Source: Diploscapter coronatus
Taxonomy: Eukaryota; Nematoda; Chromadorea; Rhabditida; Rhabditidae
Assembly: GCA_964036155.1 (NCBI GenBank)
Contig: OZ038423.1
Location: 77,019,249 to 77,083,248, forward strand
Length of the DNA stretch: 64,000 nucleotides
Direction of reading: 5' to 3'
The translations under genes and the position numbers were made by a program. Shown in pieces: positions 24,301 to 36,247 of the stretch (positions are counted from its first letter, which is position 1; each line of letters begins with the position of its first letter). The notes under the pieces are model-generated. The model saw only the letters and a list, made by a program, of their open reading frames with translations. It did not search any database and had not been told where the DNA came from.

Positions 24301-26670
24301 TTAGTGGCCATTTTGAGTTTACTTCAAGAGAAAATGAATATTTTGTAGGAAACTCGAATTTCCATAAATTCTGAAGAAAAGAAGATGTAAATTTAACAAA
24401 GTTCATCCGAAATTCCCTTTTTCAAAAGCCACATCTTATTTCATCCCACTTCCGACGAAAAAGACGATTTTCCCAAACAAAGATCTTATCGACCGCGTAA
24501 AATCTCCAAAATCGAGGTGAAAAATTTGCAAAACGGACAGAAAAGTCTCGAGACGGCGAGAAAGAGGACGAATTAGAGGGAGTACTGAAGACGAGAGAGG
24601 AAAAGAAGGATACAAGAAGAAACAAGGAGAAACTCTTATCACTTTGAAGAGTGCGCCTGAGGCACGTCTTCAAATAAAACATTTTGTGCATAACAAACGA
24701 GGAAAGACCGTAAAATGAGCATAACTATTCCTCTGCGTCTTTATCACCTGTCTATGCATTAAGATATGACTCTGACATGATCTTAGTGTCAACACCGAGT
24801 ATGAATAGAGAGAAGAAGGAAATTGTATTTCAGTTGGAAGTGCGAACTATACAAAAGTAAATATTCATTTAGATGAAGTGGAACTTGCTAAAATGATATA
24901 AATAAGATTATTGTGCATCACAGTATTTCAGATAGCATACCAATTTTGACTATTACGAAAGAGGCTTACTAATGCTTTTGGCTCCACGAACGAAACGTCT
25001 ATGCCCAATATGGAGAAAGGTTAGTTTATGAAAGACTGATAACATAACATTATCGTTCTAAGATTGAGCAAAAATCTAGAAGTGGAACTCCAGAAAATGA
25101 ATCATGGAAATTTTAGGAGGAAAATGGAATTGCGTGATGAAGATCAACTTTCAAGGGATAATAATTAGCGAAATTCGACTATTTTTATGCCGAAAATAAT
25201 ATGATAATGGTGAATATGCAAAGAAGTATCAGCTTAAAGTGAGGATATCCTATACCTAGCTTAATCCCATTGAACCCGATACCCCAGTCTCGACTTCAGC
25301 CCCGATCGATCTACCTCACCTATTTGCTCAAACCGTAAAAATCGATATGTGATTGTGAATTTCCAGGTCGGAAGAAAAGAAGAGAGAAGAGGAAAGTCAA
25401 AGTCAAAAAGTGAGAGAGCAATGAGAGTCTGAGTGAATGAAGGGGGAAGGCAGAAGACAGGAAAGAGTGGAGGAGAAAAGCATTCTCTCGAAGCACTGTG
25501 CAGGCAGAAGCTGGATGTTTGCTCGCGCAAACACGCCTGCCATACACCATTCTCTTCTTGCCTTTCTCTTTCGATCGTGAATGATTCCCCTTTCCTTTTC
25601 CTTTCTCAGGCACAATCACCAACAGAAGATTATGACAACGTCTAGCAACAATGTAATGGATACTTTGATTTTTTCTCGATAAAACATCGGGTAAAAGCAT
25701 TGAAGTTTAAGAAGAATTCTTCGAAAATTCACTAAAAGTTAAGGTGAAAGTACTGGCAGAAAGAGAAAAACAACTAGGTTAAAATTTATCTAAATTTCGA
25801 AGAAAAAAAAGTAAAAATTCTCATAAAGTCCACCAGCAATTACCAATAATCTATCAGGAAAATGCTCAAAGCGCGCTCAGAAACCTCAAAATTTTGATGT
25901 GTTGACAAAAAGGATGATTGATGATGGCTAGAAAAGAGCTGGCTAAAGTATCAATTCACTAAATCCACCTGCAAATTGTCGACGTTGGGCCGCGTCTTGG
26001 CGAGACCTCGAAATGTTCCTTTGGCTTTGTCCAAAAGCGACTCCTCTTTCTTGACGTAGTTCGACGGGACAAAACCTACTTGCATCGCGTCGTTCACCAC
26101 CTAAACAAGTCGGTCAATGCTGTAATATTTAGTCATTTTTCTACTTTCAACCTTCATACAAGCACTATAGTGTCTGCATATAATTTCACCTAATAAGTCA
26201 AACTTTCAGGCAAGCAATTGTAATTGGAGCCTAATTTTATTTCGAGAACAGTTGCATCATTTTAAAATGTTCAAAGTAGTTTTCTTCCGATCAGAAATCT
26301 AACTTTTTGTTTTAATCTTTGAAAGTGTAAATATGCGCGTTCTTCTGATAATATTGTAACGTTTTGTGATTAGTGATCAGAAAAAATGTGTATTGATGAT
26401 TCTCAGAAATGCATGACAGAATCGACTCAAAACAGTATCTGTACTCAGAAGATTAGGTTTCTGATCAAAATTAACTCTCGGTGGATAAATTTTCAAGTCT
26501 CGGAGGGAGATATTTATCGACAGAACTAATTCTTAAAATCTGGAAAGTTCTACCTTCCACCAATTTTTGCTGTCATCCAGCAGCTTCAGCCTCTCATTCT
26601 TCTTTATCGTTAATTCCTGGTCTTCCTGAGCGATGTAATCGAATTTCGCGGTCACATACTCGTCGCCCAT
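21367..26670 (-). CDS. nck-1: Nck adaptor protein, SH3-SH3-SH3-SH2 (9 exons)
   Basis: Nck links phosphotyrosine on guidance and growth-factor receptors (SH2) to actin regulators with proline-rich motifs (SH3). Exons 26554-26670, 25969-26100, 23516-23599, 23206-23334, 22725-22904, 22268-22432, 21787-21999, 21653-21712 and 21367-21501 give 404 residues (human NCK1 has 377). Every exon starts and ends in phase 0. SH3-1 is at about 3-58 ([31 protein letters not shown]). SH3-2 is at about 117-171 ([23 protein letters not shown]). SH3-3 is at about 215-271 ([23 protein letters not shown]). The SH2 domain is at about 303-400, with [15 protein letters not shown] and the FLVRDSES phosphate-binding motif. 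The third exon needs a GC donor (AAG/GC) at 23515. The fourth exon opens with ATG at 23334, after a 2.4-kb second intron; a promoter there would give an isoform lacking SH3-1, as reported for C. elegans nck-1. Confidence 0.93.
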
Positions 26671-29600
26671 TTCACCGGTAAAATTCAGGTAGAAATTCCA
26701 ATATCGAAGCAATAACAATAATCTAGGAGGCTCTAGCTCTGAAATTGACATCCTCTTACAAAATATCACGAAAACAAGCGTAAAATTTAGTGCTCCATAC
26801 AAATTTAATCTCAAAACGGGCCGATATATTTAGAAAGAGAAATCTTATCAAAATCCAGCAGATTGTGAGAAAATGCGATATGATATAAAGTGCCTGCGAC
26901 TATATTATGATTCATCTCTCGGGAATAAAGGAGTAGGGATGAATAGATGAAATCTCGAACATAACGATAAGATAAAATGGGGGAATCGATAATGTTATTC
27001 AACTGGAAAACAATCATCATTTGATTAGTTTTAAATTGTCTAAAAATAGATTCTGAAAGAAAAAAATCTGCAAAATTTCTCGAAGAACAAACTAATCCCA
27101 TAGTTAGTCGAGCTATTGTTAGAGTTCGGGTAAAAGTGTGAGAAAAAGTGCACTTCTAGTGGTGATTCGTCGCCCACAATTCTCGGAGATTTTCTTGCAA
27201 AAAGAGGATTTCAGGGATTTTCAGGATATCAGAAACTCGCGATTAGCTTTAGTGAAATAGCGAACTGAGAAGAGAGATTAGGTTAGCCATCGCAGCGAAA
27301 ATCTATCATCACTATTTTGCTCGAAGGTGACATTTGAAATTCTCAAAACTCTTCGAAGATCCTCGCTTTTCACACTTCTTCCACTTACTCAGCTCAACAC
27401 CTAACCATTCGATGCAGTGCGCATAGAAATAGGCCAAATGTAGGTTATTCGACTTTCACAGATGGGATCAAAAGTTAGCATCCGTGTGGGATTAAACTGT
27501 ATGGTTGTATGCGCGACGATTTGCAATTTGATAAAATCGTTAAATTTTACAACTTTCAGAACAATAGACAACAATTTGCAGAAAAGTGATGAAATTATTA
27601 TCAAATTATATGTTTATCCTAAATTTGCTTATATCAGAATCTCATCATAAAGATCGAAAGGTAAGTCTTGACTAATCATATTTCTACCGAAAAAAAACTC
27701 ATGAGATATCAAAGCGAGGAATTTTCATTAAAAAGCGCATAGCTAACCTTCACTTAACAATGTTCGAGAAAATTGCAACCTACACGGTTTTTACCTAGGT
27801 ACAAAAAGTGCCTCGAGCTTAGAGCTTAAGGGTTAGGCCTTAGGACAAAGGGAAGGCACGCAGACGCGTGGCTGCACACCGCACACCGGCGTGGTGTCGC
27901 CACATCGGCTCAGCGGCTCAGCTGTTGTAATACGCGGATAGGAGTTGCAAAGCAAAGAGGGCGAGAGATGCAGAGACAGGATTAATGAGGGACGAGAGGG
28001 AACGACACGTTGGGCATTCATCCTAAAGCTATGTAAGTGAGCAGTGATATTTTAGAGCATTTTTGGACAAGTAGAGTTTCTGGAATAGAATTTATGACCT
28101 TATCTATTTTGGGATAGTCACGAAAGAAGAGGCAACACCTATAGACACTATAAATAAAGCACAAAATATGCAAATTTTCATTTTGTTGAATGAGAAGAGG
28201 GCAAAATGCTGAGCTATCCATCTGATGGGTATTTCCGAGTAGCAATAGATCTGTCCATGTAGGCTCAGAGATAAAAAAAAGGTATAATTGACACAATTTA
28301 ACTAAGAGTTAATTGGGAGATTAATCGCCTAATTAAAAAAGTTTCAAATATTATAAAGTTCGAACATTTTAGGACGCCCATCCGGCAGATATTCTTGCAA
28401 GCTCTGCAAGTGAGCTGTGGTAAGCGTCTATATTATTTAGAAAGAGTAAAATTGGAATTTATTAGTCTGTGATTTGAATGAGCAACACACAGCTCGCAGT
28501 TTTCGATATTTTAATCTTCCGAACAGAATAAATAAACTCGAGCCTGGGCAGTAATATTGCAGAATACTTTGATACTAGTCAAACTTCTTGCCGAAAATCT
28601 ATGATATGCCCTTACTTGTGACCGCAATTGAAAATGAATCAACTATTTCTAAAATGAGGTAGAGTTTGGAAAATTTTACAAACTTTTTGATTGAATGAAA
28701 AAGGTGGCATATTAGGGTATTTGATAGATAGCCAACTATTACTGTAAATGAGCAGCAATAGACCTGCAGACTTATCATAGGTCAGCAAATATGACATTGC
28801 CTAAGTTAGGCAAGAAAATAAGACGATTAGTCACACTTTGACTAATTGTTTGGGCATTTTATCTGAATGGCAAAACTATTGACTATTGATTAGATTCAGA
28901 AATTGAAAATTGGAACTAATAACTCACTTGTGAATAATTTTAGGTCAAAAATTAACGAAAAATCCAATACTTTTCTGCTAAATTGGCAAACGATCATGAG
29001 AATTGGTGTTTCGAAATCTCGAGTTAATGAAAAGCGACTGCAATTTTCGGAGAAATCAGCAGAAGCGTTTGTTTTTTTGCAGAAGAGAAGTGCGTATTTT
29101 GGTTAATTAACCCAGAAAAGGGGAAGAAGTTCGGGCTGATGAAGTCAAAAGGGAGAAGGAAGAAAGGTTAGGACAGGGCAAAAACGCGTGTACGAAGCGA
29201 GGATTCACGAGGCTTTTCATAGAAATCGTTTTCGAATGATGAAGAATGGGTGAGAAAAAACGACTAGGAGGAATTCGAAATGCACATGTTTTGGAGGAAA
29301 AAAAACACATGGGAAGAGTTTCACTAATGATGGGAGATGATTCGAGGGAACTGGTTGAAATAATCTCGATGCGACTTTAGAAATGCAGAGATTTGCCTCT
29401 TGGTGTGGTGTCTCGCTCGCATGTAAGGAAGCCATCCGAAATTGGAACGGAGCGAGTGAAGGGAGTGGGGAGAAGAGAAGAAGAGTCCCAGGGGAAAGGA
29501 CAGGCAAGGGGAGATGGGGTAAGAGAGGCGGGAAGCGAGACTCTGCACCAACCCATAGAGAGGCGAGGATATCGATCAATTGGTGGTGGCGGTGAGGCCG

Positions 29601-32035
29601 AATGAACAACGAATGAAAGGGGAGTGGAGAGTAGAGTGGACACAACAACATGTTGAATAACGAAACTCAATCAACACACAACAAATGACTGAAAGAAGGA
29701 GAATTTCTCTTCAGAAAAATGTGTGAAGTTTCTGGAGAGAAGTTTCCTGTGAACTATGAACTTATTTGAATTGCATGCAAATTTGCGAAAATTTAGTTTT
29801 TTTTCTGGAAGGTAGTGGGCCAAAACCAAGAGTTTTGAACGAATAGAACAACGATTTCAGGAATGCATGTGAAGATTGGGTTGGTGAGCTTGAATCTAAT
29901 AAAAACGAGCCATTCTTTCATATGTTTAACTATGAAGTAAAGCTTTGGAAGTAAAGTCTCTACAAAACATATTGATCACACTTGATGAACACACACGTAG
30001 TGAATTGAATGAAGTGCATAAACTGAACGAAGATCAATTGGCCTCTTCTCTATGCTTCTTTTACTCATCAAATCACATAAGCCAAACTTATGAGTAAAGC
30101 TACCAGCTTCAATAGAACCTAAATAACATAACTCACAAATGCTATAATTTGAATTCACTATCTATCTAAAAATAGGCATTGCATCGCTATGACTCAGGAT
30201 CAATGAACATAAACAAAGTTTTCAAGAGCCTGAATATCAACAGAAAAAACCGATCTTCTGCATAATTAATCCGAAAATAGTCATGTTTTGCATGCTATTC
30301 TATAAAATCTTCAAAGACTCTTCCTAGCAAAAAAGTCAATGAGAAAAATCAATGGAACAGCAGCACAGCAGCATTCCTCATTGCGCATTGTTCATTCATT
30401 GAAGAGTGACTTTCATGGTCACTGAACGATACACTTCACCATCCTCCCAGTCTCCGCTCTTCATTTCGCATCGACTCAAAATTCTTCCCTGTCTATCGAT
30501 TCTTCCCGATAAATAATAGACAAAACAGCAAGTTTTGCCAATGTGTTTTGGTAAGATGGAATATTCTGTAGCGTAAGATGTGGATTAGTATTTCTAGAAG
30601 GTAACACTAGACAGGCTATAAAAGTCGGCTACAACTAATCGTATTTTTTCAACAAGAAGAAGGGGCATAAAGCTGGATTTTCGACGTATTTAGGTTCAAT
30701 TTTTATGTTGGGATGAAAGATCTGAAATGTTGAACGTTTTTAAGCAAGATAAAATTTTTCTTCCGTATGATGTAAGACTTCGATTTTTAGGCTACCATAA
30801 AGTCACAATAAAAGTAAAATCCTTCAGGACAAAAAGTGAAATTACATAGTAGGTTGAAGAAGGAATACATTTCTCTTCAATTCTATGCGCGAATGCAAAG
30901 GTGAATTGCCATTGCTGGCAGCCACCTTGCAGCTTCCAAGTCTAAAACCAAAGCCAAAAGCAATCGACTGTCAGACTGTCAAACATCCAAACTGTCTAAG
31001 AGTCGAGGAACACATGGAAACAAGCAGTCAAACACACGAACATCAAATAAAGCATGAATGACGAAATCGAATACATTCAATCATCCAATCAAATCTATAT
31101 GCAAAGCATGAAAGGAATGAAGACAGGAAGAACAACATCAAACACACAAACAACGACGAGAATGAACTACTAGACTTCGAGAAGCAGTGAGAGATTCATT
31201 GGTTCAGTGAAATTATGGATCGATAAATGATTTTGAGAAGTAAGCCTTCATGTAAGACGAATGACTGAAATGTCAAAATGTTTCTGTTTCGCGTGTAGTT
31301 TGGCGACAATCGTTGTGTGTTTATTCATTCTCGATCCTTCAACTGAACGAGCGTCGACAAATTAGCCAAATTTTTGAAAATTTCTCCCCTCTCGATGAAC
31401 AAAAAGTACATCCATTCTATTCTTGGAAATGGAGAAATTTGCTCCTTGTGGGCAGAAGTGAAAGTCGTTGGAAGCTAATTGATATAAATAGAATGGGTTT
31501 TTCTTCAATAGCTGAATTCGATGCATGATTTTCCTGAGAATATTCGAGCATTCTAAAGGAATAGATGATGAGCAAATCGGCATTTATAACATAAATGCCA
31601 GGTTAAACCCTAGAGTCCCCAAGCTCCGCCCCCTTACAAAAGTGCGTTGTTGGTAAAAGCGTGGTAATTTTAGGCCAAAAATTTGAGAAGGAAATACCTT
31701 TCAAATTCAAAATGTCTCACAAAACTATCTAGATCGACGATAAACCTGATGAAATGGTACTGTGCAAAAGATCAAGCTAAGTTACTCGCGCACAACCGTG
31801 CACAAGGAATATTTCATTTGTGAAAATGTGTGTCATTTTGGGTGTTTTGATTTCTGATTTTTTCTTCACAAAATCCTTATTTACAACTCATTATATTTCT
31901 GTTCGAAAAGTTTATCCTAAAACGCGATTTGGCTTATCTACTTGGGGTCCTAGCTAAATCATTAGATCTGTTCAGAGTTCCGATTAGTTGAGATAACAGA
32001 ACTTTAATATCATATGCCCAATTCAATTCGTAAAC
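26671..32035. other. Long gene-poor stretch upstream of Nck
   Basis: No exon could be supported over about 5.4 kb. Purine-rich + strand tracts (23900-24620 inside the Nck intron, 29100-29660 here) create pyrimidine-rich antisense ORFs such as 29217-29651 (144 residues) that are low complexity. A GC-rich patch lies at about 27834-28020. The stretch may contain upstream regulatory sequence and untranslated first exons of Nck. Nothing was recognised in 30160-31600 apart from short unsupported ORFs. Confidence 0.4.
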
Positions 32036-32785
32036 ATAAAAGTACTGACTGAATACGATGTAGACTTTGTTTAGGATTTTTTTTAGGATTTTACTTCAGA
32101 AACAATCTTGTAAGCTATGAATAAAGTTCAGTAAAATTAGTAGTGCATACAAGATTTCTCTATCCTTTATAAAATAAATATAAACGGAAAAATTTTCCCC
32201 AATCAATGTTGATGACACGTGCCAATGAAAAACAAAAACATCAACGATTATTTCTTTGACTTCTCGTTGGCTAACGAATTTACTATCGTGCAAAATGACT
32301 GGAACAAGGGATGTGGGCATTTCTGCAAGGAGGATTCAGGGAAGCTACTGAAATCCCCTTGTTTTCTGTTTTGTTAGCTGGCTTTGAAAACGCTTCCTTC
32401 CATTGTTCTTTCAAAATTTCGTTCAATCCATTTTTCCGTCGAAAATTCCCAATGGGAGCAACGCATCCGCGAAGAACCCTAAAGTGGTGCGCGCCATTCG
32501 TAGGTGTATCGGGGGCGCTTCGTGGGTTCTTCGCGGGTGCGTTGCTCTCAGTGCCATTACGTGATTCATTCATCATCGAATTTGGATAATTTTCATTTAT
32601 TATTAGTTTTTTTTAAAGTATTAATCTTGAACAGCCGCCCACAATTTTGCAATCTCAAGGATTAGTTAAGCTATCTACTGCATTGCATGTCTTCGATAGT
32701 GTTTGGTGCGTAATTACACCGATTCTGCAGAATATTCTATGGGGTTTGCAAGACGCCTATTTTCGCGACGATAATTTCTTTGACA
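32036..32785 (+). repeat. Direct repeat, copy A (contains a 106-bp fold-back insertion)
   Basis: Starting ATAAAAGTACTGA and ending AATTTCTTTGACA, this copy aligns with 36244-36870 over its length in the same orientation, with scattered substitutions and small indels. It differs by an extra 106 bp (32450-32555) and a short local duplication near 32076. A small ORF starts at ATGAAAAACAAAAACATCAA in both copies but is disrupted differently, so I see no conserved protein. The unit could be part of a transposable element. Confidence 0.85.
32450..32555. mobile_element. 106-bp fold-back element inserted in repeat copy A
   Basis: The corresponding site in repeat copy B (about 36643) is empty. Terminal inverted arms lie at 32456-32479 and 32524-32547: 24 bp with one mismatch (GAGCAACGCA and GCGAAGAACCC are common to both). 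Being tiny, palindromic and absent from the paralogous site, it looks like a very short non-autonomous DNA transposon. A target-site duplication is not obvious; at most a CC dinucleotide is repeated. Confidence 0.7.
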
Positions 32786-32860
32786 CCAGTCGGGCCGCCT
32801 TCGGTGGCAGGCGGAGGTTGTATTCACTTTTAACAATGCGTGACAGTTTGAAGGGGAACG

Positions 32861-32915
32861 GTCACTGCGCACCAAAGTATGTCATTGCATACCAAAATCT
32901 TTGGTGCGCAGTGAC
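32861..32915. repeat. 17-bp perfect inverted repeat
   Basis: Arms 32861-32877 and 32899-32915 are exact reverse complements (GTCACTGCGCACCAAAG). The 21-nt loop holds a diverged copy of the same word (GTCATTGCATACCAAAA), so the motif occurs three times. Weaker arm similarity extends outwards to about 32845 and 32935. It is probably a short fold-back element. Confidence 0.7.
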
Positions 32916-33058
32916 ATATACCCGTTTGAAAGTTCAAAGATCTCAATTTTGAAGCAAAATTAGAATATGAAAACGAATAGTAGAGATGCTCAAATTTTGT
33001 ATGTAGATAGCACTTGATATGTACTTTCTAAAAATATAAAAATATTCAACTTTTTATT

Positions 33059-33313
33059 AACACCCGTTCAAAAGGGATTTTACATTAAAAAATAAAAGCG
33101 GAGGTTTTATCCACGAAAAGCGCTCTACTTGTATCCGAAAGTGATTCCCATAAAAAGAGGCCAACCAATATTCTTAAAATCTCGACGTCAGTGACTCGTA
33201 CATCATAACCTAGGTAAAAGATTTTGGTGACTGATTTCATATTTGAGGGACTTTCACCTGCGAATAAAACCTTCGCTTTTATTTTTTTAATATAAAGCCC
33301 TTTTGAATGGGTT
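33059..33313. mobile_element. MITE-like element of about 255 bp with ~53-bp terminal inverted repeats
   Basis: Sequence from 33059 (AACACCCGTTCAAAAGGG) is the imperfect reverse complement of sequence ending at 33313 (CCCTTTTGAATGGGTT). The arms stay similar for about 50 bp, including AATAAAAGCG and GGTTTTAT. There is no coding capacity. The arrangement fits a miniature inverted-repeat transposable element upstream of the DUF268 gene. Confidence 0.65.
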
Positions 33314-33560
33314 TCTTATAGTTCTTATAATCCCATTATTGAATAAAGCTTTCTACGGTATTTTACCAGCGTTATTGAACAAGTGCAAGGAGGTCGCAAC
33401 ACCCGTGAAGTTAATAACTTTGTCGATGAAGGTCTAATCCCGCCCCCATTAGCCGCCAGCTACCACATTGACCTTCTTCAGTTTTCACTCTTCCTTCCCA
33501 ATCTTGTACGCGTCTTTATCTTGTCATGTTCAGTCATTTAGATTGTCACAATCAAGTTTG

Positions 33561-35869
33561 ATGAGTGCAACTGGGAAACAAACAACTGTCCTTCTGTCGG
33601 CTATTCTTGCCATCGGACTTGTTTATTATTTTAATCGAGGTTTTTCCAACGAGACTCAGCTTTGGAAATTCGATCTCCCGGAGCGGCCAGATATCCTAAA
33701 AAGAAAGTAAGCTTTTGAGATTTCTAGACCTTTATTTATAAAAGCCCGAGGAAAAGGATAGTCGCCAAATTTGCACAAGGCAGCAGAAGCTTATGACTAA
33801 TTTAAGAGGAACCTTTTGAATGCCTCGTGAACAATTTTTTCAAAGCCATTAAAATTTTAAACATTTGAAATTATTCAAATTAAGATTAAAACCATTTTAC
33901 TATGATAGTTAAATTGTCGTTTAACTATCGCAGTTAAACATTTGAGTTCCACCTCTGATTTTACAGTATAAAATCACTATGAAATAATGTTAAAACCAAG
34001 AAGAATCAAAGGTTCCCCAAAAAGCAGTTACAGGATTCAGGATTAATTCCTTTCACTTGTCATTAGTTTTCATGCAATCTCGTTCTAAAAGTGAAACTAT
34101 TCATAAAATTTTAAGTCGAAGAAGAGCCAAAAATCAAAGAAATTTGCAGGAGTTTGACTACCGACAAAGGACAAGTTAGTTACTATACCATCAATGAAGA
34201 AGTTTTCAAGCCAAACGGATTCGAAATCATTTCTGCCAGAGAGCCAGTGCCTCTTCTAAAGAACACTAAGCCTAAAACGTGTGATCAGGTAAGACCAAAT
34301 ATGTCTTGCAGCCGTAATCTAAGCTCAGATTTTCTCTTCATGGCTAGATATCGCATTGGAATATGTTCCGCCACCTTATCCTCCAAAATCAATTCCTCCC
34401 GAACTGATTCCTGAGTTCACTATGAATGGTCACACTGTACTTACACAGGTAGTTATTTTTACGAGGAAGACTTTTTGAATGGCTGAGTAGAACCTAATTT
34501 AGGCCTATTATAACGAAATGGCGAAGCCTGTGCCAAGGACTTGGAACCAAATCCCCGATTGGCTGAATCGTGATCCACTAACCCTCTCATATTACGGAGC
34601 CGGAGGAAGTGAGCGCATTAAACTTTCTTTTTAGGATTTTAAATTCTGCAGTGTCGGTGCTGCACTCCATGAAGTATATGAACGTCACTGGCATGAATGG
34701 GATAGTAATCGGATCTGTAATGCCCTGGGTCGAAGTAATTGCGCTCCAAAGTGGAGCGAAGTCGTTGCTTACGGTGGAATATCAAACTACGACAATCTTG
34801 GGCGAGAGTAGAGTCAAATGGATCCATCCTTTCGAATATGCGAAGAATTGGAAAGAGTAAGTTGGTTCCCAAAAAAATTACGCACAAAATCATTTTTAGA
34901 CAGGGGCAATTCGATTTTGCGGTGTCTTTCTCTTCCATTGAGCACAGTGGATTACAAAGATTTGGAGATCCTCAGGATCCGATTGGAGACATTCGAGAAG
35001 TTCAAAAAGTTTGGTGTATGCTGAAGAAAGGAGGTATTTTCTTCTTGGGATTTCCGAGAGGACAAGATCAGCTGGTCTATAATGCACATCGAGTATACGG
35101 AAGGATCAGATTGGCCATGATGTTTGATGGTTAGTCTGTTTCGACCCTCTGCTTATCAGCCCATTCCTCAGGAAACTGGAGGAGGGGGACCAAGTCAGAG
35201 AATAGGCCATTATGAACCCCGTAGAAACTTACCTAATTAGACTATAGAATCTCAGCACAGGTGATTGTGCACCCTTTCGATTTTCTCTGACCTTCCCTAA
35301 GCATAGTTAGAGGCAGATTTGTTTCACTGCGTCCCTTCTCGCCTTGAAATTCTCACCGCACGTGTATGGTCTCGGTAGGGCTGAACGGCGACACCTCTTG
35401 CTGGACTAGATTTCGAGCCTCTGACGATCAAACGGCCCATTGGCTCTCTTTCTTTCTTATTCTCTCTGAAAAATGAGCAAAATTTTTGGAAGCCCGGCAA
35501 TGATTTTGGGACAAACGGACTGTGAGGAAAATACAAGACAATTGAAAACAAATGGATAACAAACTTGGAATCAAAAATATTTAGCGAAATAATAACTTGT
35601 CAATTCAAATAGCATCAATAGACAAAACAAAGAAGAGGAGAGGGTCAGAAATTAGTTGCTTGGTTGCCCCTTTTTTACCAACTTGTTTTGCAAAAATATG
35701 GGTTTCGATTTAATCTTGGCGGGAAAAATAAATAACCGCTTTATTTTCAGGATTCGAGCTCCTCCACGTCTTCAGAGAGAATAATCCCCAGACATTCCAA
35801 CTCAAAAATGAAGACTTCACTATTACGAATGGTGGAACCCAAGACATGTTTGTTCTTCGAAAATTGTGA
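33561..35869 (+). CDS. DUF268 family type II membrane protein (7 exons)
   Basis: Exons 33561-33706, 34150-34288, 34329-34448, 34503-34608, 34652-34856, 34900-35129 and 35751-35869 join in phase to 1065 nt (354 residues, TGA). The start is the only in-frame ATG before a hydrophobic segment (about residues 8-24, VLLSAILAIGLVYYF), predicting a type II Golgi/ER protein with a lumenal C-terminal domain. The C-terminal half has the DUF268 pattern: SYYGAGG, VIGSVMPWVEVIALQSGAKS, FDFAVSFSSIEHSGLQRFGDP, KKGGIFFLGFPRGQD and YGRIRL. In my reading the glycine-rich start and the SSIEHSGL...GDP segment resemble a methyltransferase-like fold, but the biochemical function is unknown. An AATAAA lies 16 nt past the stop. 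Introns are 40-54 nt except the first (443 nt) and last (621 nt). Confidence 0.88.
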
Positions 35870-35884
35870 CGACTCCAAGTCTCT

Positions 35885-35890
35885 AATAAA
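35885..35890 (+). terminator. Poly(A) signal AATAAA of the DUF268 gene
   Basis: The canonical hexamer lies 16 nt downstream of the TGA at 35867-35869, a typical compact nematode 3' end. Confidence 0.7.
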
Positions 35891-35984
35891 AAGTTGTGTA
35901 AATCCGTGAGTCAGAAAGCCATGAGCAGACTGGCAGATAACTCTCGCTAGGTTCTCCGCCGATATTTGCAACCAAGTTTATTAG

Positions 35985-36247
35985 GCGGGGCGGATGTTGC
36001 AAACCCCGCTCATTTCTTCTCGCCCTTTGCACGCACTTGTGTCAAAGGAGAGAAGGGAGTTCCCTTCATCAAATTCTATTATGGCCATCAAGACGACCGA
36101 TATTTCCCATTCAAGCATACTGGCTGTGAAGGTTTTTGCGGATTTTTAGTCCTAGATCAGTACAAGCACATCCCTGGACGGCCTAAAAACTGCCCGGGAA
36201 ATCTCCCAAAGCATCTTGGGGAGCTGAAAGCCTGCCGGATGCTATAA
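35985..36247 (+). pseudogene. Kunitz-like domain fragment
   Basis: After a TTTATTAG acceptor-like site, an open frame of 263 nt ends in TAA at 36245-36247. It contains a pattern reminiscent of a Kunitz protease-inhibitor domain: an early Cys, then FYY, then F-x-F-x-x-T-G-C-E-G...GF, then N-C. The cysteine normally found between FYY and the GC motif is replaced by Tyr, and no start exon or signal peptide was found upstream, close behind the DUF268 3' end. Its stop overlaps the start of direct repeat B. It is either the last exon of a divergent inhibitor gene or a decayed fragment. Confidence 0.4.

Noticed and set aside
29217..29670. Overlapping - strand ORFs of 144 and 97 residues
   Set aside because: Both frames of the same pyrimidine-rich tract are open; low complexity and no gene context.
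35324..35551. ORF and tRNA-like B-box resemblance inside the last DUF268 intron
   Set aside because: No complete A box / B box spacing or cloverleaf could be drawn, and the ORF has no domain.
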